Positions 46,056 to 58,740 are shown, counted from the stretch's first letter. The stretch: 64,000 nt of DNA from Deinandra increscens subsp. villosa (GCA_039602395.1 JBCNJP010000020.1:25088483-25152482), one strand, 5' to 3'. The notes: generated from the letters alone by a model not told the origin. Numbers and translations are program-made.

Positions 46056-47209
46056 GAGTAAATTACGGATTTCGTCCCTGAGGTTTGCACAAATTTCGGA
46101 TTTCGTCTCCAAGTTTCATTTATTACGGATTTCGTCCTCAGGTTTTGCAAAAACGTATCGGATTTCGTCCTTTTGACTAATTCTGTTAAAATTTTCTGTT
46201 AAAAGGATGTAAAAAGACCTTAATACCCTTTTGTGTAAAAACAAATAAAAAATTAAAAGAAAAAAAAACTTAATTCAAAAAAAAACGAAACAAAGAAAGA
46301 AAGTCATTTCAGTTCAATCCACCGACCACCGCCGCCGACGACGATCATCCCGTCACCACCGCCGGATCTAGTTCAATCGACCACAACTTGACCAAAACTC
46401 ATCGAATCATAAAATTAATCACACGGTTACACTCGAAATCAAGCAACGATTCCGTCTAGATCCATTGTTAATATGTTTCGGTGAAAATTTGAAGATTCCG
46501 TCGCGGTTTTGTGAACCTCGCCGCTGCCGGTGGTCGAAGGGGGTGGCCGGTGGTTGAAGCAGTTGCCGACGAGTTCAATCGCCGCTGCCAGTGGTCGAAG
46601 GGGGGTGGCCGATGGTTGAAGCAGTCGCCGACGAGTTCAATCGCCGCTGCCGGTGGTCGAAGGGGGTGGCCGCGGTTGAAGCAGTCGCCGATGAGTTCAA
46701 TCGCCGCTGCCGATGGTCGAAGGGGGTGGCCGGCGGTTGAAGCAGTCGCCGACGAGCTCAATTGCTGCTGCCGGTGGTCGAAGGGGGTGCCGGATTTGTA
46801 GGGTTTTTGCAAAAATATTTAAGATCCGTTTAACAGAAATTTTTGTGCGTGTGTGTGTTAAATTTATTCAATACTATATTACTTCAATACAATAAACAAG
46901 AAGATGTAGAATTGAAGATCCGGACACTGGAAGATGATGTTGAAAATGGAGAAGATGTAGAATCTAGGGTTTGTTGAGGTCTAGTGATCATGAAGAAGAT
47001 GATGATTTTAATTTTTTATTTGTTTTTACACAAAAGGGTATTAAGGTCTTTTTACATCCTTTTAACAGAAAAATTTAACAGAAGTTAGTCAAAAGGACGA
47101 AATCCGATACGTTTTTGCAAAACTTGAGGACGAAATCCATAATAAATGAAACTTAGGGACGAAATCCGAAATTTGTGCAAACCTCAGGGACGAAATCCGT
47201 AATTTACTC
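46056..47209. mobile_element. non-autonomous Mutator-like element (MULE), 1154 bp
   Basis: Terminal inverted repeats of roughly 200 bp: the left begins GAGTAAATTACGGATTTCGT and the right ends ACGAAATCCGTAATTTACTC, with matching inner blocks (GGATTTCGTCC, AAAAGGATGTAAAAAGACC). The flanks carry a perfect 9-bp duplication TTCTTTTAA (46047-46055 and 47210-47218), diagnostic of Mutator. There is no transposase frame. The interior is GC-rich and coding-like, including a minisatellite. The element ends 76 bp before the LpxA start codon of copy 1. Confidence 0.88.
46519..46790. repeat. about 60-bp minisatellite inside the MULE
   Basis: Around four and a half units of GGTTGAAGCAGTCGCCGACG-AGTTCAATCGCCGCTGCC-GGTGGTCGAAGGGGGTGGCC, each near 60 bp with point changes. 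Open frames on both strands here are by-products of the repeat. Confidence 0.85.
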
Positions 47210-47285
47210 TTCTTTTAAATTCCTTTCAAACATTTCAATTTCTTTTAATATAAGTTGCTTGCAAAAGCGGCCCGTTTTTGAACAA

Positions 47286-50200
47286 ATGGCAGCTTCACCC
47301 CTTAGAGCCCGGCGGCAGCTCGCCGTTGGTCTACTCCGTACAATTCATCGTCAACGGCTCTCAACTCTAAGCTGTAAATCACCTTCTGTACTTCTCTTCA
47401 TTCATATCGTATGTGTTCAAATGAACTAACTTTTGTAATTCATAAACAGTTGCTTCGGATGCTCATAAAGATGACGGAACAAACCCTAGCTTCATACATC
47501 CTACATCTGTTGTTCATCCTAATGCGATCATAGGTCAGGTATGTTTATACGTTAACGATGAAATGTAATATATGTTGCATACTTACAACTAGTTACTAAT
47601 GGTAATTTTGGGGGAAATATTGGCGATCACTTTTGATGATACAGATAACATCGAGATCCGTGTATTTACCGAATGCATCGAAGTAGAGTTAGTATTTAAG
47701 TTTGTGATGAAATTAATGCATACTTTTTGAGGGGATTTATTTGGAACCTTGCATTTGTGCTGTATGCTTGATTAATTTAGATAACTTGAAACAGGAATTT
47801 AAACAGAGGGAAGAAAGATGATAATTCCTATAGAATCGATGTGTGGGTTATGTATTTTGTATGCATAAGTGATATGGCGAATCTGTGAAGCCATTATTTA
47901 TCTTAAGGAGTGGGATGTGAATGGAATTCCTACATATGATTTCATGTGTTTTATGAAGCTAGAAGAGGAAATTGTGTATAAATTTTCTGCAAGTTAAGGG
48001 ACTTAAACTCTCTGTTGCTTATACATTTGAACCACGATGGTTGCATATGATTGAAGTAATTATCGGGATGAAATAGAAACCTTTTTACAACTGTTCATAA
48101 GGGACTTATATAGCTTTAAAATAAGAATTATAGCTTTTTTTATCTACATTGCCAAAATGGCAACGAAATAATGTACATTTGCGAGTGTATATGTTGCTTA
48201 ATACTCTTGGTAAAAGTTAATGAAATCATAACTTGCCAGACTGATGACTGACGTCAAGTCGACAATCAGAAAAGTTCCATGAGAAGTGATAAGTTGGTTT
48301 CAGGCTTTCAGCTTGACTAGTCCTTCCCAGTAATGTCTGAGAGTACCTTATATCATGAAGTGGTTAGAATGTTCTGCAAATTATATAATGATACAACTCT
48401 ATTAGCTTGCAGGGTGTTTCTGTTGGCCCCTTTTGCACTGTGGGATCTTCAGTAGTGTTGGGAAATGATTGTAAACTACATCCTGGAAGTCATGTTTGTG
48501 GGAACACAAAATTAGGAGATAAATGCATCTTGATGAGGTTAATTCAGATTGTTACTTATTGTTATTGTTAAAGATTAATCCTCTAGCCCTGGATACTTAT
48601 TTGTATGTTACTGTCAAACAGTGGGGCGGTTGTTGGAGATAACATTCCAGGAAAGATAACTATCGGTTGCAACAACGTTATTGGTCATCATGCTGTGGTT
48701 GGCATCAAATGCCAGGACATGAAATATAAGGTTGTTGGATTGTATATCATCTTGGTGCTCCTTTTTCCTGCATTTATGTGTCTTCTATATGATCTAGAGG
48801 TGGCAAAATGGGTGGGTTGGGAAAAAAGTAGTTTTTGCTGTTGGTCATAATGGACCGGCCAGGTTGGTTGACTTAGCAATCTTTGTCTAAGCTCTTAATA
48901 TGTATGGATACTTAGTTTGTCAAATGTGATGAAAAAAAGTATTTGGATAACACATTTTGAGGCCACCCAACTACCCAAGTATAAATGTATTAGTATTTTT
49001 TTTTCCACTAAGGCTATCCATGTACTGATGTTATTTTTTAGACCACCAAAGTATGTATTTGGTTTCACTTGCACCAATTTTGGCGAAAACATGTTTGATG
49101 GTGAAAATGCCATGTTTAATCTTGAAAATACAAAACCATCTTTGATGAGGTGTCCACATACGTTAGCCCAAAAAGGTAAAATACGTCCAAATAATTTTCT
49201 GAACAAAATGATATAGGAAGCTTATTTTATTACAAGTACATAAATTAGTTCCTTGTCAACTACAGTTATAATGTTCTGGTAGTTCCCTATTGATCTCAGG
49301 AAGGTAACGAATGCTTTCTACAAGTTGGCGACAACAATGAGATTAGAGAACATGTTTCCATCCATCGATCTTCAAAACCTTCTGACATAACAGTACGTGA
49401 ATACTTTCTCCCCTTTTGGCATTCATAAACTTGAGTTGAGTTCCTTCTACTACCAAAAGGAAGCTTTTGTTATTCGTGTTCCTGAATTGAAGAGTTGTAT
49501 AATTTAGGTTATTGGTGATAACAATCTTATCATGGGATCTTCTCATATAGCCCATGATTGCAAAGTGGGTAGCAACAACATTTTTGCAAATAACACCCTC
49601 TTAGCAGGCCATGTATTGGTGGAGGTTAGTCCTTGGATCATTTTGCTCCACTCATGTTTGTAGATATGGTAATTTGGCCTAGTTTCTTACAAAATTGGTT
49701 GATTTGGGTTATATTTTATATCTAGTGGGTTAAACCGGTAGTTAAAAACGAAACTGGTCAAATGGGTTAAAACTAGAAAGGGACTGAAAATGTACTCAGA
49801 ATGTTGAAGTCGTTTTATATACTTTATTCTGAAAAGCTACGATTGGTATCCTAATAATATAGTAATGTAAGTGTATGTTCTGCATCAATTATCTATAAAT
49901 TTCATGGAAATAGAGCCAAAAAGTTTTATGGGTCAACCTGACCAATTTTGACCGATTACCAAGCCCACCCTACCTGCTCATTTTCCACCTCTAGCTGTAT
50001 GTGATCAATTCGGGTATCACATGGCCAAATTAAAGTTTGGGTTTACAAGTCTTCTTGTAGGACCATGCACACACTGCTGGGGCCATTGTTGTTCATCAGT
50101 TCTGCAATATTGGATCTTTCTGTTTCATTGGTGGGGGTTCAGTGGTAAGATTCTTTGACAACCATCAACCATGTATCTTCTATATTATATCAAATTCCTA

Positions 50201-51337
50201 TTTAACCAAGTCATTTGGTTTGCATGGATAAGTTTTGCTTAAAAGTGAAACCAAATCGGAAATGTTCGGTTGTTTTTCTGCATAAAAGCGAACCCCAAAT
50301 CCAAATTCTTGTTTCCCCAAGAATCTGTGAACCTAACCTGTGGATTTTTAAAACAGTTTGATTTTTGGTTTTTTGCACAACCCATATAAACAACATGACA
50401 CGATATGGAATCATCTGCTTATATTTTGCTCAATAGAGGTTTATAAATATGAATTCTTGGTTGGTATACATAAGGTTTCACAAGATGTTCCCAAGTACAC
50501 CATGGTGGCTGGAGACAGAGCAGAGCTACGTGGCTTGAATCTAGAAGGTCTTCGGAGAAGTGGGTTCTCAGCTACTGAGGTTAGCTTTTGCTTGTTAAGT
50601 TTTTTGAGTAATTTGGGTGTCAAATTTGATGACAAAAATATAATAATCTAGTTTTTTAGTAAAACGATTTAGTAAATTGTATACTTTGATTTTGAAATGC
50701 TTTCAAACTGTCTGACCATTTCAACTTGCTAGAGATAAAAATGTAAAATACATAAACCTTTTTACAGGTAAATGGTTGGAAACTTCACCAAATTCCACTG
50801 TAACGATCTAAAGTCCTTAAGTGTGCATTGTGGGATGGGGTGTAAAAAATCATGATTTGCTGAAAGATATTGGTTAAAGATGCATGCAATTAATGAACTC
50901 CCCTGTTCTTTTTAGTCTGTTTATTTATTCGATTTGAGCTACAATTTTACTTCTGGGAACTCATTTCATTTGCAAAATATAGATCAGGAGCTTGCGAGCT
51001 GCTTACAGGAAGATATTCATGCCTACTAATGCTAGCCTTGGAGGTCTCGAAGATCGTCTTGCTGATGTGGTAATATAATTTATTTTGCAATTTTTCTCAA
51101 GTATCATTGATGTTCATTAAAATACATCACGAGTTCTTTGTCACAAGGTTCAAAGAAAGAAACCATGCTTGTCAAATTAGTAAATTACTTAAGAATAATT
51201 TAAAATAAATAATGCAGGAATGTCATGAACAGTTGTCGCTTGTTCCTGCTGTGCTTTCCTTGGTGCAATCCATACAAGAATCTCTTAAAGAAGATCGCCG
51301 TGGAATTTGCAAATTCAGATCTTGGAGTTTTTCTTGA
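47286..51337 (+). CDS. LPXA: LpxA, UDP-N-acetylglucosamine O-acyltransferase (copy 1)
   Basis: Ten exons: 47286-47373, 47450-47538, 48413-48537, 48622-48730, 49300-49392, 49508-49624, 50061-50144, 50475-50579, 50983-51069, 51218-51337, giving 338 residues. LpxA performs the first step of lipid A synthesis, acylating UDP-GlcNAc; the plant enzyme is mitochondrial (Arabidopsis At4g29540). The Arg-rich start MAASPLRARRQLAVG is a plausible presequence. Hexapeptide repeats (VHPNAIIG, GPFCTVGSSVVLG, IGDNNLIMGSS) form a left-handed beta helix. SHIAHD keeps His181 and His184, the latter equivalent to the bacterial catalytic His. The C-terminus is ICKFRSWSFS. A MULE sits 76 bp upstream of the ATG, so its promoter differs from the original one. 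Confidence 0.92.
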
Positions 51338-51405
51338 GTGTATATGTGTTTGTATCTCTATAATCTTGGGGTAAGTTTTCTCTGTGTGTGAATGTGTACT
51401 TAGGG

Positions 51406-51770
51406 GGTGTTTGGCATTGTGTTGAAGAAGTGATTATATGGTGTGAATTATGAAATAACCAGAATCAATAGATAGATAGCTGTAATCAAACTGGCTGCAG
51501 AAGATGGTGTTTGGATATGCTTTTGTGATAATAAGATAATCAGTTTTCGAGCGTTAAAAAATCCTAAATCTTTTAGGTTTTATATGTAAATTGATCTCAA
51601 AATAATCAGATAATCAGAATCAGTTTTGCTCCAACTACTCTAAAACTGATTATTTGACCCCTAAATAGTCAGATCATCAGTTTCATCGTATCCAAATAAT
51701 AGAAACTAGTTATCTGCAACTCGAAAACACAATAATCAGATAGTCACTTTTGAAAGCAATGCCAAACACC
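51406..51770. mobile_element. hAT-like MITE, copy 1
   Basis: Ends are perfect 14-bp inverted repeats GGTGTTTGGCATTG / CAATGCCAAACACC. About 365 bp, noncoding. The counterpart in the second duplication copy is 58375-58740. Confidence 0.72.
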
Positions 51771-51796
51771 ACTTCAATCTATGCCAATTTGTCTTA

Positions 51797-52109
51797 GGCT
51801 ATTTGTAGTCATAACCCCCCTCACCCTGGGCAAATCACGACACGTCTCCTCCTAGTCAGCAAAGGGCTCCATGACTGAAAATTTTGTATTCATAAAGCCT
51901 AATAACGCCCCTCTAATTATTACACAATTATATTATATAAAAACCCTTCAAAATATTTAATCCAGTAAAAAAGGAAAAAAAGGGCCAATCATGGAGAGGG
52001 GGAGACGCACCATCTTTGCAACGCCCTTGGTCGATTTAAAGCCCATAGCGCCCCCGGGAGCGGTGTGCGGGGTGCTATAGGGGTGGGTTAACGCCCACTA
52101 CAGATAATC
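51797..52109. mobile_element. PIF/Harbinger-like MITE, copy 1
   Basis: GGCTATTTGTAGTCATAACC at the left and ACTACAGATAATC at the right are inverted relatives, flanked by TTA on both sides (51794-51796, 52110-52112), the target duplication of PIF/Harbinger elements. It has a GC-rich core. The second copy is 58767-59077. Confidence 0.75.
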
Positions 52110-52389
52110 TTAGAGAGAACATAATTTGGTGTCTATGAGATAACGGTACAATGAGATCAGACAATTAGTATATAAACAAATAGACAAAAATACCTAGCAA
52201 AATCTCCCCTAAACGCGATGGGACTAAAGACACACTTAAGATTCAAGACTAAAGGCCAAGCTAAGACTCAATTCAAAACTATATTTTTTCAAATAAAATG
52301 ATTTAGGAGGTTGTAAGCATTTGAATATACAAATTTACACACCCTCTTATGAAAGGCTCTTCATTTAGGCGGCTTACATCCCTTTTAAC

Positions 52390-52802
52390 TAGGGGTATAA
52401 ACGAGCCGAGCTTGCTAGTCTCGAGCTCGCTCGTTCTTAAGAGCTCGAGCTTCGGCTCGTTTATAATTAATTTTTTATTTTTATTTTTATAATTAAATTT
52501 GTTGAATATTCAAAATTATATCTTTTTATATAGAAAATAATACATATTATTTACTTATTTTATCATAATTTCATATGAAATTATAATTATATTTTAAAAT
52601 GTATTTAATAAATTAAACAAAGATTATATGAATAAAAAGCTCGTTAAGGCTCGCGAGCCAGCTCAAGCTCGCTACGTGAAGCTCGGGCTCGAGCTCGTTT
52701 AGTATACGAGCCTATTTCAAAGCTTGAGCTCGGCTCGTTTCAGGTTCTTTATCGATTCGATCTCGAGTAGCTCAAGATCAGCTCGGCTCGTTTACACCGC
52801 TA
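52390..52802. mobile_element. hAT-like MITE with GAGCTCG-rich arms, copy 1
   Basis: Ends TAGGGGTATAAACGAGCCGAG and CTCGGCTCGTTTACACCGCTA are inverted repeats; flanks CTTTTAAC (52382-52389) and CTTTTAAA (52803-52810) are an 8-bp duplication with one mismatch, as for hAT. The second copy is 59345-59826. Confidence 0.78.
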
Positions 52803-52810
52803 CTTTTAAA

Positions 52811-53702
52811 TCGTTTTAGCGTTTTCTTTCCTTTTTACCTATTGGATGAGTTAAAAATAAACTTGAGCAAGAATCAAGCCATTATTAGTTAAGCAGGTCA
52901 AAGTTGTCACATCTATGGACTACAAGTTATCCAAGATGACTTTCTGTCTAATCTTTCTACTAGTTGTCTAGTTCTTATTGCTTAATAACTCTATTTCTTA
53001 GTGTCTTGCAGATTTCTTTTACCTCAATATCATCTCAACCTGGTGTTCTTCATGTGCATTAAATTACTGCTTGGCAGTTCCCAGTTTTTTTTTTAATACT
53101 GTAAAAGTTTGAGGTTGCACTGTGAAGATGTTGATGATTTTTTGAAAGACATGCATGGATAGCAAAGTGTTTTTGTTGAAAGTATTTAGCACAATAGTAA
53201 CTTAGTGTGTGAAGTAGAATTAGAAGTAGATTATATGAATATGTGTGTTGCGGTTAAAGAAAAAGTGTTTTTGGTTCATGTGGACAACAAACCAAAATTT
53301 TACTGTTGAATGACATCTTGTTTTCTATTTTTATTTGGTATGACTTCCTACGATTTCCTTGTATATGATGCTGATGAACTTGCAAATGTAGATATTAGAT
53401 AACGAATAGCCAAACGAAAGAATAGTTGCTAGTTGCTACAAAAGTCAACTCTTTTTATTCCACTAATTTGAGAATACTTGTAGTATCGCCAACCCTGGTA
53501 ATTTTGATGTTTGCCCCGTAACCGTCTTGCTTACGAGTTACGTCCACCGTTAAAAAATAAAGAAAAGATATTCTCCTAAATAATAAGACCAGGTATCCAA
53601 AATAACAAGAAAAGTTATCTTGCATGTACTTTTGCTAATTCGTTTTGGACGATCACCTGGTTACTTGGTGCTTACCATATCATCTCATTCTTTTAAAAAA
53701 GT
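52811..53702. other. spacer to the assembly gap
   Basis: Noncoding DNA shared with copy 2. Copy 1 lacks about 90 bp present at 60510-60605. No gene seen. Confidence 0.5.
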
Positions 53703-54202
53703 NNNNNNNNNNNNNNNNNNNNNNNNNNNNNNNNNNNNNNNNNNNNNNNNNNNNNNNNNNNNNNNNNNNNNNNNNNNNNNNNNNNNNNNNNNNNNNNNNN
53801 NNNNNNNNNNNNNNNNNNNNNNNNNNNNNNNNNNNNNNNNNNNNNNNNNNNNNNNNNNNNNNNNNNNNNNNNNNNNNNNNNNNNNNNNNNNNNNNNNNNN
53901 NNNNNNNNNNNNNNNNNNNNNNNNNNNNNNNNNNNNNNNNNNNNNNNNNNNNNNNNNNNNNNNNNNNNNNNNNNNNNNNNNNNNNNNNNNNNNNNNNNNN
54001 NNNNNNNNNNNNNNNNNNNNNNNNNNNNNNNNNNNNNNNNNNNNNNNNNNNNNNNNNNNNNNNNNNNNNNNNNNNNNNNNNNNNNNNNNNNNNNNNNNNN
54101 NNNNNNNNNNNNNNNNNNNNNNNNNNNNNNNNNNNNNNNNNNNNNNNNNNNNNNNNNNNNNNNNNNNNNNNNNNNNNNNNNNNNNNNNNNNNNNNNNNNN
54201 NN
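53703..54202. other. assembly gap, 500 N
   Basis: Exactly 500 N, a placeholder length. Frames running through it are meaningless. Confidence 0.99.
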
Positions 54203-54269
54203 ATTCCTTTCAAACATTTCAATTTCTTTTAATATAAGTTGCTTGCAAAAGCGGCCCGTTTTTGAACAA

Positions 54270-57200
54270 ATGGCAGCTTCACCCCTTAGAGCCCGGCGGC
54301 AGCTCGCCGTTGGTCTACTCCGTACAATTCATCGTCAACGGCTCTCAACTCTAAGCTGTAAATCACCTTCTGTACTTCTCTTCATTCATATCGTATGTGT
54401 TCAAATGAACTAACTTTTGTAATTCATAAACAGTTGCTTCGGATGCTCATAAAGATGACGGAACAAACCCTAGCTTCATACATCCTACATCTGTTGTTCA
54501 TCCTAATGCGATCATAGGTCAGGTATGTTTATACGTTAACGATGAAATGTAATATATGTTGCATACTTACAACTAGTTACTAATGGTAATTTTGGGGGAA
54601 ATATTGGCGATCACTTTTGATGATACAGATAACATCGAGATCAGTGTATTTACCGAATGCATCGAAGTAGAGTTAGTATTTAAGTTTGTGATGAAATTAA
54701 TGCATACTTTTTGAGGGGATTTATTTGGAACTTTGACATTTGTGTTGTATGCTTGATTAATCTAGAGAACTCGAAACAGGAATTTAAACAGAGGGAAGAA
54801 AGATGATAATTCCTATAGAATCGATGTGTAGGTTATGTATTTTGTATGCATAAGTGATATGGCGAATCTGTGAAGCCATTATTTATCTTAAGGAGTGGGA
54901 TGTGAATGGAATTCCTACATATGATTTCATGTGTTTTATGAAGCTAGAAGAGGAAATTGTGTAAAAGTTTTCTGCAAGTTAAGGGACTTAAACTCTCTGT
55001 TGCTTATACATTTGAACCACGATGGTTGCATATGATTGAAGTAATTATCGGGATGAAATAGAAACCTTTTTACAACTGTTCATAAGGGACTTATGTAGCT
55101 ATAGAATTATAGCATTTATCTACATTGCCAAAACAGTAGTGAAAGACTGTACATTTGTGAATGTATATGTTGCTTAATACTCTTGGTAAAAGTTAATGAA
55201 ATCATAAAATTATCCAGACTGGTGACTCGTCAAGTCGACAATCAGAAAAATTTCATGAGAAGTGATAAGTTGGTTTCAGGCTTTCAGCTTGACTAGTCCT
55301 TCCCAGTAATGTCTGAGAGTACCTTATATCATGAAGTGGTTAGAATGTTCTGCAAATTATATAATGATACAACTCTATTAGCTTGCAGGGTGTTTCTGTT
55401 GGCCCCTTTTGCACTGTGGGATCTTCAGTAGTGTTGGGAAATGATTGTAAACTACATCCTGGAAGTCATGTTTGTGGGAACACAAAATTAGGAGATAAAT
55501 GCATCTTGATGAGGTTAATTCAGATTGTTACTTATTGTTATTGTTAAAGATTAATCCTCTAGCCCTGGATACTTATTTGTATGTTACTGTCAAACAGTGG
55601 GGCGGTTGTTGGAGATAACATTCCAGGAAAGATAACTATCGGTTGCAACAACGTTATTGGTCATCATGCTGTGGTTGGCATCAAATGCCAGGACATGAAA
55701 TATAAGGTTGTTGGATTGTATATCATCTTGGTGCTCCTTTTTCCTGCATTTATGTGTCTTCTATATGATCTAGAGGTGGCAAAATGGGTGGGTTGGGAAA
55801 AAAGTAGTTTTTGCTGTTGGTCATAATGGACCGGCCAGGTTGGTTGACTTAGCAATCTTTGTCTAAGCTCTTAATATGTATGGATACTTAGTTTGTCAAA
55901 TGTGATGAAAAAAAGTATTTGGATAACACATTTTGAGGCCACCCAACTACCCAAGTATAAATGTATTAGTATTTTTTTTTCCACTAAGGCTATCCATGTA
56001 CTGATGTTATTTTTTAGACCACCAAAGTATGTATTTGGTTTCACTTGCACCAATTTTGGCGAAAACATGTTTGATGGTGAAAATGCCATGTTTAATCTTG
56101 AAAATACAAAACCATCTTTGATGAGGTGTCCACATACGTTAGCCCAAAAAGGTAAAATACGTCCAAATAATTTTCTGAACAAAATGATATAGGAAGCTTA
56201 TTTTATTACAAGTACATAAATTAGTTCCTTGTCAACTACAGTTATAATGTTCTGGTAGTTCCCTATTGATCTCAGGAAGGTAACGAATGCTTTCTACAAG
56301 TTGGCGACAACAATGAGATTAGAGAACATGTTTCCATCCATCGATCTTCAAAACCTTCTGACATAACAGTACGTGAATACTTTCTCCCCTTTTGGCATTC
56401 ATAAACTTGAGTTGAGTTCCTTCTACTACCAAAAGGAAGCTTTTGTTATTCGTGTTCCTGAATTGAAGAGTTGTATAATTTAGGTTATTGGTGATAACAA
56501 TCTTATCATGGGATCTTCTCATATAGCCCATGATTGCAAAGTGGGTAGCAACAACATTTTTGCAAATAACACCCTCTTAGCAGGCCATGTATTGGTGGAG
56601 GTTAGTCCTTGGATCATTTTGCTCCACTCATGTTTGTAGATGTGGTAATTTGGCCTAGTTTCTTACAAAATTGGTTGATTTGGGTTATATTTTATATCTA
56701 GTGGGTTAAATCGGTAGTTAAAAACGAAACTGGTCAAATGGGTTAAAACTAGAAAGGGACTGAAAATGTACTCAGAATGTTGAAGTCGTTTTATATACTT
56801 TATTCTGAAAAGCTACGATTGGTATCCTAATAATATAGTAATGTAAGTGTATGTTCTGCATCAATTATCTATAAATTTCATGGAAATAGAGCCAAAAAGT
56901 TTTATGGGTCAACCTGACCAATTTTGACCGATTACCAAGCCCACCCTACCTGCTCATTTTCCACCTCTAGCTGTATGTGATCAATTCGGGTATCACATGG
57001 CCAAATTAAAGTTTGGGTTTACAAGTCTTCTTGTAGGACCATGCACACACTGCTGGGGCCATTGTTGTTCATCAGTTCTGCAATATTGGATCTTTCTGTT
57101 TCATTGGTGGGGGTTCAGTGGTAAGATTCTTTGACAATCATCAACCATGTATCTTCTATATTATATCAAATTCCTATTTAACCAAGTCATTTAGTTTGCA

Positions 57201-58304
57201 TGGATAAGTTTTGCCTAAAAGTGAAACCAAATCGGAAATGTTCGGTTGTTTTTCTGCATAAAATCGAACCCCAAATCCAAATTCTTGTTTTCCCAAAAAT
57301 CTGTGAACCTAACCTGTGGATTTTTAAAACAGTTTGATTTTTCACAACCCATATAAACAACATGACACGATATGGAATCATCTGCTTATATTTTGCTCAA
57401 TAGAGGTTTATAAATATGAATTCTTGGTTGGTATACATAAGGTTTCACAAGATGTTCCCAAGTACACCATGGTGGCTGGAGACAGAGCAGAGCTACGTGG
57501 CTTGAATCTAGAAGGTCTTCGGAGAAGTGGGTTCTCAGCTACTGAGGTTAGCTTTTGCTTGTTAAGTTTTTTGAGTAATTTGGGTGCCAAATTTAATGAC
57601 AAAAATATAATAATCTATTTTTTTAGTAAAACGATTTAGTAAATTGTATACTTTGATTTTGGAATGCTTTCAGACTATCTGACCATTTCAACTTGCTAGA
57701 GATAAAAATGTAAAATACATAAACCTTTTTACAGGTAAATGGTTGGAAACTTCACCAAATTCCACTGTAACGATCTAAAGTTCTTAAGACACATTGTGGG
57801 ATGGGGTGTAAAAAATCATGATTCGCTGAAAGATATTGTTTAAAGATGCATGCAATTAATGAACTCCCCTGTTCTTTTTAGTCTGTATATTTATTCGATT
57901 TGAGCTACAATTTTACTTCTGGGAACTCATTTCATTTGCAAAATATAGATCAGGAGCTTGCGAGCTGCTTACAGGAAGATATTCATGCCTACTAATGCTA
58001 GCCTTGGAGGTCTCGAAGATCGTCTTGCTGATGTGGTAATATTATTTATTTTGCAATTTTTCTCAAGTATCATTGATGTTCATTAAAATAACATCACGAG
58101 TTCTTTGTCACAAGGTTCAAAGAAAGAAACCATGCTTGTCAAATTAGTAAATTACTTGAGAATAATTTAAAATAAATAATGCAGGAATGTCATGAACACT
58201 TGTCGCTTGTTCCTGCTGTGCGTTCCTTGGTGCAATCCATACGTGAATCTCTTAAAGAAGATCGCCGTGGAATTTGCAAATTCAGATCTTGGAGTTTTTC
58301 TTGA
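54270..58304 (+). CDS. LPXA: LpxA, UDP-N-acetylglucosamine O-acyltransferase (copy 2)
   Basis: Ten exons equivalent to copy 1: 54270-54357, 54434-54522, 55389-55513, 55598-55706, 56276-56368, 56484-56600, 57037-57120, 57442-57546, 57949-58035, 58185-58304. It also encodes 338 residues with intact splice sites, and the HIAHD active-site region is unchanged. By eye the first nine exons are identical to copy 1; the last exon differs by four bases and three residues (His, Arg and Arg where copy 1 has Gln, Leu and Gln). Its upstream DNA is the gap. If the tandem is real there are two functional genes; if not, this is the other haplotype. Confidence 0.9.
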
Positions 58305-58374
58305 GTGTATATGTGTTTGTATCTCTATAATCTTGGGGTAAGTTTTCTCTATGTGTGTGAATGTGTACTAAGGG

Positions 58375-58740
58375 GTTGTTTGGCATTGTGTTGAAGAAGT
58401 GATTATATGGTGTGAACTATGAAATAACCAGAATCTAATAGATAGTTAGCTGTAATCAAACTGGCTGCAGAAGATGGTGTTTGAATATGCTTTTATGATA
58501 ATAAGATGATCAGTTGTCGCGTGTTAGAAAATCCTGAATCTTTTAGGTTTTACATGTAAATTGATCTCAAAATAATCAGATAATCAGAATCAGTTTTGTT
58601 CCAACTACTCTAAAACTGATTATTTGACCCCTAAATAGTCGGATCATCAGTTTCATCGTATCCAAATAATAGAAACTAATTATCTGCAACTTGAAAGCAG
58701 AATAATCAGACAGTCACTTTTGAAAGCAATGCCAAACACC
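58375..58740. mobile_element. hAT-like MITE, copy 2
   Basis: Counterpart of 51406-51770 with a changed left end (GTTGTTTGGCATTG). Confidence 0.7.

Larger units (their letters stand above)
47219..53702. repeat. segmental duplication, copy 1
   Basis: Co-linear with 54203-60806, covering the LpxA gene and about 2.3 kb downstream including three MITEs. Its right edge is the assembly gap, so the true end is unknown. Confidence 0.93.

Noticed and set aside
46519..46790. Regularly spaced repeats considered as a CRISPR-like array
   Set aside because: Direct tandem repeats without unique spacers, in plant DNA inside a transposon.
46468..46812. Overlapping repetitive frames on both strands
   Set aside because: By-products of the GC-rich minisatellite in the MULE; no start context or homology.
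48917..49216. 99-codon frame in LpxA intron 4, repeated at 55893-56192
   Set aside because: Lies between well-supported exons, has no homology, and is conserved only because the region is duplicated.
53620..54237. Frames of 174-205 codons
   Set aside because: Almost entirely N from the assembly gap.
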